Part shown: piece after piece, positions 6,411-10,999 of the stretch
Layout of the letters: each line of letters begins with the position of its first letter
How positions within the stretch are numbered: the first letter of the stretch is position 1
Origin: DAOUMU01 sp034409055
GTDB taxonomy: Bacteria > Chloroflexota > Anaerolineae > 4572-78 > J111
Direction of reading: 5' to 3'
DNA length: 10,999 nt
Assembly: GCA_034409055.1 (NCBI GenBank)
Contig: DAOUMU010000025.1
Location: 1 to 10,999, forward strand
Program-made: the position numbers and the translations under genes
Notes under the pieces: generated by a model
What the model was told of the DNA's origin: nothing
Databases searched by the model: none
The model's input: only the letters and a program-made list of their open reading frames with translations

Positions 6411-7132
6411 TGGAACTGGCAATTCAGAACGTTTTCAAATCTTTTGGTGGCATCGAGGCCCTAAAAAATGTATCGTTACAACTCTCGGGCAGCGAACTGG
6501 TTGGCCTAATTGGCCCGAACGGATCGGGCAAAACCACGCTGGTCAACACCATCAGCGGTATATACACCCCAGACCACGGAGAGATAGTTTTCAACGGGAA
6601 AAACATTGGCCGCCTCAAGCCAAACGAGGTCACCAAGCGCGGCATTGGCCGCACCTTTCAGGTTACCCGCGCCTTCCGCCGGATGACGGTGATGGAAAAC
6701 ATGCTGGTCCCCGCACTGTCCGTTACTACCAAGGGCCACCGGGAAATGAAAGAACGGGCCAGGGAGATACTCAATTTCTTAACCATCGAGCACCTGCGGA
6801 ACGACTATGCCCGCAGCCTTTCGGGAGGGCAACAGAAACTCCTGGAATTGGGCCAATTGTTGATGACCGATCCGGACCTGCTCCTATTAGACGAACCTTT
6901 TGCCGGAGTTCATCCCAAATTAATGGAAACCATCTTTGAGTATATCAACACGGTCCACGCTCAGGGCAAGTCCTTCATCATTATCAGCCACGACATGTCC
7001 TCCATTTTTACCCTCAGCCAGCGATTGGTTGTGCTTCATTCTGGGAACATTATAGCCGATGGCCCGCCCGAGGTGGTCAAAGAAGACCCTAACGTCATTG
7101 AAGCCTACCTGGGAGAAGACGAAGATGATTGA
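6410..7132 (+). CDS. livG: HAAT/Liv ABC transporter ATPase, LivG type
   Basis: This cytoplasmic ATP-binding subunit powers import; 240 residues, normal for LivG. Motifs in order: Walker A GPNGSGKT (35-42), Q-loop Q84 within GRTFQVTRAF, ABC signature LSGGQQK (137-143), Walker B LLLLDEP with D161 and catalytic E162, and switch histidine H194 (IISHD). All are intact, so it should hydrolyse ATP. The GRTFQ sequence and the C-terminal region ending in VIEAYLGED are typical of LivG rather than LivF. Ribosome site GAGAGGAGG lies at about 6391-6399. It overlaps the following ATPase gene by 8 bases. Confidence 0.94.
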   Translation: MELAIQNVFKSFGGIEALKNVSLQLSGSELVGLIGPNGSGKTTLVNTISGIYTPDHGEIVFNGKNIGRLKPNEVTKRGIGRTFQVTRAFRRMTVMENMLVPALSVTTKGHREMKERAREILNFLTIEHLRNDYARSLSGGQQKLLELGQLLMTDPDLLLLDEPFAGVHPKLMETIFEYINTVHAQGKSFIIISHDMSSIFTLSQRLVVLHSGNIIADGPPEVVKEDPNVIEAYLGEDEDD

Positions 7133-7829
7133 GATAAAAGACCTGTACGTGGGTTACTATAAAGACCTCGATATTTTACGCGGCGTCTCGCTGTGGGCCG
7201 GGGAAGCCAAAATTACCACCATTCTCGGTGCTAACGGAGTCGGTAAATCCACCTTACTCAAAGCCATCTATGGTTTTCTGAAACCGCGTGCCGGGCAAAT
7301 ACTATTGCAAGGCCAGGATATTGCCGGCACAACAGCCTCCCATCACTTGATTGAATTGGGGGTCTCATATATTCCGCAGCACTCAAGCGTTTTTCCCTAC
7401 ATGTCGGTGGAAGACAACCTGAGGCTGGGAGCCTGGACTTTCCGTGGCGACAGGGCCCGCATCCAGCGCAAACTAGAAGAAAACTACGATCGGTTTCCCG
7501 ACCTGCGTGACCGGCGTTATGACAATGCCGGCGTCCTGTCAGGCGGTATGCAGCGGATGGTCGAAGTAGGCCGTACCCTGATGACCGAACCCAAACTCAT
7601 CCTGGTAGACGAACCCACCGCCGGGCTGGCCAAAATGCTGTCGGCCGACGTTTATAAAATGTTGACCGATCTGCGCGACAAAGAAGGCATCACCATCATT
7701 CTGGTCGATCAGGAAATCCGGCAGGCCCTCAAAATTGCCGATTACGTATACGTACTAGAGTTGGGGCGCAACCGGGTAGACGGCCCCACGGAAGAGTTTA
7801 CCGATTTAAAAAAGACCTTGTGGGATTAA
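7125..7829 (+). CDS. livF: HAAT/Liv ABC transporter ATPase, LivF type
   Basis: This is the second ATPase, 234 residues, forming a heterodimer with the LivG subunit. Walker A is GANGVGKS (35-42), Q-loop Q85 (YIPQ), signature LSGGMQR (138-144), Walker B LILVDEP with D162 and E163. As in LivF proteins generally there is no switch histidine; the position reads LVDQ (D195), where most family members have LVEQ. The ATG at 7125 is chosen because it begins the conserved MIEIKDLYVGYY segment and has GGGAGAAG at 7111-7118. An upstream in-frame ATG at 7059 would add 22 residues lying wholly inside livG and unlike the family. The gene ends 3 bases before the racemase start. Confidence 0.93.
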   Translation: MIEIKDLYVGYYKDLDILRGVSLWAGEAKITTILGANGVGKSTLLKAIYGFLKPRAGQILLQGQDIAGTTASHHLIELGVSYIPQHSSVFPYMSVEDNLRLGAWTFRGDRARIQRKLEENYDRFPDLRDRRYDNAGVLSGGMQRMVEVGRTLMTEPKLILVDEPTAGLAKMLSADVYKMLTDLRDKEGITIILVDQEIRQALKIADYVYVLELGRNRVDGPTEEFTDLKKTLWD

Positions 7830-7832
7830 GAG

Positions 7833-8897
7833 ATGTTTGCCGGTAAAATTGAATCTGCTTTTCATCAACTTTTCAAAAATTCGATTTTAACCATCGACTC
7901 CCACGTAGGAGGCGAACCGGCCCGGCTGGTGGTCGGAGGTTTGCCGCCTATCCCCGGTCAAACAATAAACGATAAACGTCTCTATCTATCCAAACATATG
8001 GACGACATTCGTTTGCGCTTAACCCGCGAACCCCGGGGCCATCGTGATATGTTTGCCTCCATCCTGACCGAGCCAGAAAGTGAAGAAGCCGCTTTTGGCC
8101 TCGTTTACATAGATGCCCGGCGTTATCCCTACCTGTGCGGCCACGCCACAATGGCCGCGGTCAGTGCCCTGATTGAGCTGGGACTTATCAAGGCCCAACT
8201 GCCGGAAACGCGAGTGGTTGTCGATACTCCCTCCGGCCCCTGGCATACCACAGCCCACGTGCGACAGGTCCCTGCCGCCAACCGGCATCATTTTGTGGTA
8301 GACTCTGTTTCTATCCGCCCCGAAGTGGCCTTTGCTTATCAACTCGACCGGCCGTTGGACGTACCCGGCCTGGGGCGCATCCGGGTAGACGTTTCCTTTA
8401 CCGGCGGCTTCTTTGTGATGGTTTCTGCCGACCAAATTGGCCTGGACCTCACGGTAGATAACGCGCCCCAACTGGCTCAACTGGGGATGGCAATTATCGA
8501 GGCCGGTAATGCCCAGTTGAACGTGCAGCATCCCCGGCGACCCTATATCAACACCATTGACGTGGTCGAATTTTTTGACCCGCGAGGACACGCCGAGAGG
8601 AGGGGTAAAAATTTTGTCGTCCTGGGTGAAGGCCACGTGGACCGATCCCCGTGCGGCACCGGTACCTGTGCCAAGATGGCCTTACTTCACCGGCGGGGCG
8701 AGTTGGCCGTTGGGCAACTGTTTGTCAACGAGGGACTGTTGGGTACCACCTTCGAGGCCCGGATTGTGGGCAAAGCAAACGTGGCACACCTCCCGGCCGT
8801 CATCCCCGAAGTTAGCGGCACGGCTTATATCACCGGCCTGCACCATTTTGTGCTGACCCCGGAAGACCCCCTACCGAAAGGATTCCTGCTATGGTGA
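7833..8897 (+). CDS. Proline racemase / hydroxyproline epimerase family enzyme
   Basis: This is a cofactor-independent isomerase of the proline racemase superfamily (PF05544), 354 residues, cytoplasmic. It uses two cysteines as acid/base pair to invert the alpha-carbon of proline or 4-hydroxyproline. Both are present: C102 in YLCGHAT and C274 in DRSPCGTGT, with H104 and D270 at the expected -2/-4 style spacings of the family. The usual GH(G)T motif reads CGHAT. Conserved IDSHVGGEPARLVV (21-34) and PRGHRDMF (67-74) are present. The second cysteine argues against the trans-3-hydroxyproline dehydratase branch, which has Thr there. Racemase and 4-hydroxyproline 2-epimerase cannot be separated by eye. 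It follows the transporter by 3 bases and overlaps the methyltransferase by 7, so it belongs to the same pathway, plausibly handling a proline-type ring. Confidence 0.88.
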   Translation: MFAGKIESAFHQLFKNSILTIDSHVGGEPARLVVGGLPPIPGQTINDKRLYLSKHMDDIRLRLTREPRGHRDMFASILTEPESEEAAFGLVYIDARRYPYLCGHATMAAVSALIELGLIKAQLPETRVVVDTPSGPWHTTAHVRQVPAANRHHFVVDSVSIRPEVAFAYQLDRPLDVPGLGRIRVDVSFTGGFFVMVSADQIGLDLTVDNAPQLAQLGMAIIEAGNAQLNVQHPRRPYINTIDVVEFFDPRGHAERRGKNFVVLGEGHVDRSPCGTGTCAKMALLHRRGELAVGQLFVNEGLLGTTFEARIVGKANVAHLPAVIPEVSGTAYITGLHHFVLTPEDPLPKGFLLW

Positions 8898-10330
8898 GCA
8901 CTCCCTCTTTCACCGGCACCCAATTCCAGCGACTGTCGGACGAGCAATGTCAAAAGTTGCATTCGGCCGGCCTGGAAATTTTGGAACGTACTGGCGTCCG
9001 GTTGCACCACCAACCGGCCGTCGACCTGTTGCAAAAAGCCGGCGCCCGCGTTTCCGAAGGCAATCGGGTGCGCATCCCACCGATATTGGTCGAAAAGGCC
9101 CTCACCACTGTTCCAAAACAGGTGATGCTTTACAACCGTCACGGCCGGCCGGTAATTCCTCTCAGTGGCCGCCGAACCTTTTTTGGCACCGGCTCAGACT
9201 GCCTGAATATTATCGACCATCGCACCGGCGAACGACGGAGAGCAATTTTGCAGGATGTGGTCGAGGGCGTAACCCTCTGCGACGCGCTGCCTCACATCGA
9301 TTTTGTGATGTGCATGTTTCTGCCCGAAGACGTCCCCACAATGGTAGCCGACCGTTACCAGATGGAAGTGATGCTCAACCGCACCACCAAACCGATTATG
9401 TTTGTCACCACCGACCTGGCAGGTTGTGTAGACGCCGTAAAAATGGCCGAAGCAGTAGTCGGTGGGGGTGACGCGCTGCAACAGAAACCGCTAATCAGTT
9501 GCTACATTAATGTCACCAATGCCCTGCAACACAACAAGGAAGCCTTGCAAAAGTTACTTTATCTGTCGGAAAAAGGACTGCCCTTCGCCTACATTCCGGT
9601 CGCCCTGGGCGGTGCCACCGCGCCGATTACCCTGGCCGGAAATATGGCTATCTGGCACGCCGGCAGTTTGGTCGGACTGGTCCTTTCTCAACTGAACCGG
9701 GCAGGATCGCCCTTCATCACCTCCGGCTGGGGCGCCAGCGCGCTGGATATGCGCACTACAGTCAGCCCCTACGTTGAGCCGGAGAAACAGTTCATCGCCC
9801 AGGAATTGGCTCACTGGTGTCGCTTGCCTATGTTCGCCTTTGGCGGGTGCAGCGACGCCAAACAGGTTGACCAGCAGGCCAGTCTTGAAGCCGCCCTGAC
9901 ATTGATGTCCAACGCCCTGGCCGGCAGCCATCTTGTTCATGATTTGGGCTATCTTGAATCAGGCTTGAGCGGCTCCCTGGCTCAATTGGTCATCTGTGAT
10001 GAACTGGTCAACTGGATTCGGACTGCTCTGGCAGAAATTCAGATCAATGATCAAACGTTGGCCCTGGATGTAATTGATGAAGTGGGGCCGGACGGTGATT
10101 TTCTGGACACCGACCATACCCTGGCCCATTTTCGCCAACGCTGGTATCCCACCCTGATAGAGCGCGGCAATTATGACGATTGGCTAAATGATGGTGGTCA
10201 AGACCTTGGACAGCGAGCGGCCGGGCGAGTAGAGCAGATTTTGGACGAACACCAACCGGAGACACTGCCTGTCGACACGCAAAAACAGCTACGAGAAATT
10301 GTACAACAAGCTGTGGACCAATTCGGCTAA
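8891..10330 (+). CDS. MttB-superfamily corrinoid-dependent methyltransferase, non-pyrrolysine
   Basis: Members of this family (PF06253, trimethylamine methyltransferase family) move a methyl group from a methylated amine to the Co(I) of a partner corrinoid protein. This 479-residue protein shows the family features: an N-terminal LSDEQCQKLHSAGLEILERTGV helix region (15-36), GTGSDCLNIID (99-109), FITSGWGASALDM (275-287), and GGCSDAKQVDQQASLEAAL (318-336) followed by HDLGYLESGLSGS (350-362). No in-frame TAG is present, so it lacks the pyrrolysine of true trimethylamine MttB and belongs with the large non-Pyl group, characterised members of which demethylate glycine betaine (MtgB), proline betaine (MtpB) or carnitine (MtcB). 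Context with a proline racemase family enzyme favours a proline-type betaine or N-methylproline; this is inference. The partner corrinoid protein is not in the window. Confidence 0.9.
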   Translation: MVSTPSFTGTQFQRLSDEQCQKLHSAGLEILERTGVRLHHQPAVDLLQKAGARVSEGNRVRIPPILVEKALTTVPKQVMLYNRHGRPVIPLSGRRTFFGTGSDCLNIIDHRTGERRRAILQDVVEGVTLCDALPHIDFVMCMFLPEDVPTMVADRYQMEVMLNRTTKPIMFVTTDLAGCVDAVKMAEAVVGGGDALQQKPLISCYINVTNALQHNKEALQKLLYLSEKGLPFAYIPVALGGATAPITLAGNMAIWHAGSLVGLVLSQLNRAGSPFITSGWGASALDMRTTVSPYVEPEKQFIAQELAHWCRLPMFAFGGCSDAKQVDQQASLEAALTLMSNALAGSHLVHDLGYLESGLSGSLAQLVICDELVNWIRTALAEIQINDQTLALDVIDEVGPDGDFLDTDHTLAHFRQRWYPTLIERGNYDDWLNDGGQDLGQRAAGRVEQILDEHQPETLPVDTQKQLREIVQQAVDQFG

Positions 10331-10370
10331 CTGATCCTCCGAAGGATATCTCTAACACAGAGGTGCCTGG

Positions 10371-10391
10371 CTGACCGTCTTTGATGGTCGG
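10371..10391 (+). terminator. Hairpin after the methyltransferase gene, possible operon end
   Basis: CTGACCGTC (10371-10379) pairs with GATGGTCGG (10383-10391) around a TTT loop; nine pairs, two of them G-U. A smaller hairpin ATCCT/AGGAT is at 10334-10347. It sits 40 bases after the methyltransferase stop and directly before a predicted promoter. There is no T-run, so intrinsic termination is uncertain. Confidence 0.3.
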
Positions 10392-10392
10392 A

Positions 10393-10421
10393 TTGTCTGT
10401 CGCTTGGAGTAGTGATATACT
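10393..10421 (+). promoter_or_regulatory. Predicted extended -10 sigma70 promoter of the MoaD-like gene
   Basis: TTGTCT (10393-10398) and TATACT (10416-10421) are 17 bases apart, and the -10 is preceded by TGA, giving the TGn extended -10 form. Transcription would start near 10428, about 28 bases before the ATG at 10456. This suggests the small gene is transcribed separately from the upstream operon. Confidence 0.6.
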
Positions 10422-10455
10422 ACGCGTCGTAGAGATTAGAAATGAAATTAGAGAA

Positions 10456-10695
10456 ATGAAAGTATCAGTAAAACTAATAGCCACCTATCAAAAATATCTC
10501 CCGCCCGGCGCTAAAGGTAATGTTTATGAAACAGAAGTTCCTGCCGGCACCGGAGCAGAGGATTTATTGGCCCGGTTTGATGTTCCAACCGACTCGGCCA
10601 GCGTTGTTCTGATCAATGGTCGCACACCGGACCAAAATTATATTTTGAAAGAGGGCGATGTCGTTTGTGCTTTTCCGGCTGTGGGGGGAGGGTAG
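10456..10695 (+). CDS. MoaD/ThiS-like small sulfur-carrier protein
   Basis: This 79-residue ubiquitin-like beta-grasp protein ends in Gly-Gly-Gly, consistent with the exposed C-terminal diglycine that is adenylated by an E1-like enzyme and converted to thiocarboxylate. Characteristic segments are the first strand VKLIATYQKYLP, the middle SVVLINGRTPD and the final LKEGDVVCAFPAVGGG, which resembles MoaD and ThiS. The family supplies sulfur for molybdopterin or thiamine, and some relatives accompany tungsten/molybdenum oxidoreductases; which applies here is unknown because no E1, MoaE or oxidoreductase is visible. The ATG at 10456 is preferred: an in-frame ATG at 10381 would put the predicted promoter inside the gene and add 25 residues unlike the family. 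Its ribosome site is weak and A-rich. Stop TAG. Confidence 0.82.
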   Translation: MKVSVKLIATYQKYLPPGAKGNVYETEVPAGTGAEDLLARFDVPTDSASVVLINGRTPDQNYILKEGDVVCAFPAVGGG

Positions 10696-10709
10696 CAATT
10701 AGCAATTAG
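10693..10709 (+). repeat. Short tandem repeat TAGCAAT x2 plus TAG
   Basis: TAGCAAT occurs at 10693-10699 and 10700-10706, followed by TAG. The first TAG is the stop codon of the MoaD-like gene. This resembles, in miniature, the TAGCAGRG array that starts at the stop codon of the pentapeptide gene. Confidence 0.5.
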
Positions 10710-10999
10710 TAAGATACTGTTGGCGAATTTATGTTAAGTAATCAGGTCAAGACCAATATGACAAATACTCCAAAATGAGGCACAATTTGCTGGATAATTA
10801 TAGAATTTGGAGGAATTGAGGAATGACCTTGCACGCATTTGACCAGAGAGCCATCCCTGAAGAGACGGCCCACGTAGCCAGAGCCGCTTTTCCTAAAGGA
10901 AATGTCTATATCAAGATGCGGGATGAGTTGGGCGTTCTGTATGAGGATAGCCAGTTTGTCGACTTGTTTCCAACGACGGGCCAACCGGCGGAGTCGCCC
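10710..10999 (+). mobile_element. Left part of a probable IS1182-family insertion sequence
   Basis: The transposase start implies that the left end of the element lies between the MoaD-like stop (10695) and the ATG at 10823. I cannot place the terminal inverted repeat or target duplication because the right end is outside the window, so the left boundary given is approximate. Apart from the ribosome site, the 10710-10822 leader shows no clear gene or promoter. Confidence 0.45.
10823..10999 (+). CDS. IS1182-type transposase, N-terminal fragment (runs off window)
   Basis: Only the first 59 codons are present and the frame is open at the window edge. The segment with AAFPKGNVYIKMRDELGVLY and FVDLFPTTGQPAESP matches, from knowledge of the family, the start of IS1182/IS5-superfamily transposases (InsH-type N-terminal domain, DUF772), where a DLFP-x3-GQPAE(S/A)P segment is typical. 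The catalytic DDE residues would lie downstream. GGAGG (10809-10813) stands 9 bases before the ATG. The protein would catalyse cut-and-paste movement of its own element; whether it is intact cannot be seen. Confidence 0.75.
   Translation, partial: MTLHAFDQRAIPEETAHVARAAFPKGNVYIKMRDELGVLYEDSQFVDLFPTTGQPAESP

Noticed and set aside
7059..7829. Longer LivF-type ATPase starting at 7059
   Set aside because: The added 22 residues lie inside livG, do not look like the family, and the internal ATG at 7125 has a ribosome site and the conserved start.
7833..8897. trans-3-hydroxyproline dehydratase
   Set aside because: That branch replaces the second catalytic Cys with Thr; here both C102 and C274 are present.
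8891..10330. Pyrrolysine-containing trimethylamine methyltransferase
   Set aside because: The frame has no internal TAG, and four genes in the window (recombinase, regulator, receptor, MoaD-like) end in TAG, which argues against TAG being read as pyrrolysine here.
10409..10432. Competing hairpins (GTAGT/ACTAC against CTACG/CGTAG) as an attenuator
   Set aside because: Both are only 5 bp, and most of the region lies upstream of or at the predicted start of transcription, so it would not be in the RNA.
10381..10695. Longer MoaD-like protein starting at 10381
   Set aside because: The extra 25 residues cover a hairpin and a good promoter and lack family similarity; ATG at 10456 begins the first beta strand.

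Overview
The window looks like part of a bacterial chromosome, most likely from the Chloroflexota (Anaerolineae-like). This is an inference from mid-range GC content, the LysM-bearing binding protein without a lipid anchor, short stop-codon-linked tandem repeats and an IS1182-type transposase. No marker gene proves it. Every supported gene is on the + strand.

Layout. Positions 1-247 hold the 3' end of a pentapeptide-repeat gene whose frame is broken by a 4-bp tandem duplication. From 245 to 741 there is a gene-free stretch rich in structure: an octamer tandem repeat, an inverted repeat with an internal direct repeat, a G-quadruplex motif, and a 28-bp 11-6-11 palindrome that resembles a Xer/dif core site. 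That palindrome lies 34 bp before a complete Xer-type tyrosine recombinase (742-1833). Next, a GntR/FCD regulator (1931-2656) has a good sigma70-type promoter overlaid by an AT-only palindrome (probable autoregulation). It precedes a complete branched-chain-amino-acid-type (HAAT/Liv) ABC transporter: substrate-binding protein (2807-4291), two permeases (4495-5394 and 5391-6410) and two ATPases (6410-7132 and 7125-7829). Without a break, a proline racemase/hydroxyproline epimerase family enzyme (7833-8897) and an MttB-superfamily methyltransferase without pyrrolysine (8891-10330) follow. Start and stop codons overlap or nearly touch from 4495 to 10330, so this is one operon. A MoaD/ThiS-like sulfur-carrier gene (10456-10695) has its own extended -10 promoter. 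The window ends inside the start of an IS1182-type transposase (10823 onward).

How the parts may work together. The regulator probably senses a small organic acid or amino acid. The transporter would import an amino-acid-like solute, the racemase/epimerase would invert or process a proline-type ring, and the MttB homologue would remove a methyl group from a quaternary amine to a corrinoid protein. The simplest reading is uptake and demethylation of a proline-type betaine (stachydrine, hydroxyproline betaine or N-methylproline). The substrate is inferred, and the cognate corrinoid protein and its second methyltransferase are not in the window.

The most distinctive observations are the LysM/binding-protein fusion without a lipobox, the dif-like site beside its putative recombinase, and the transporter-racemase-methyltransferase operon.
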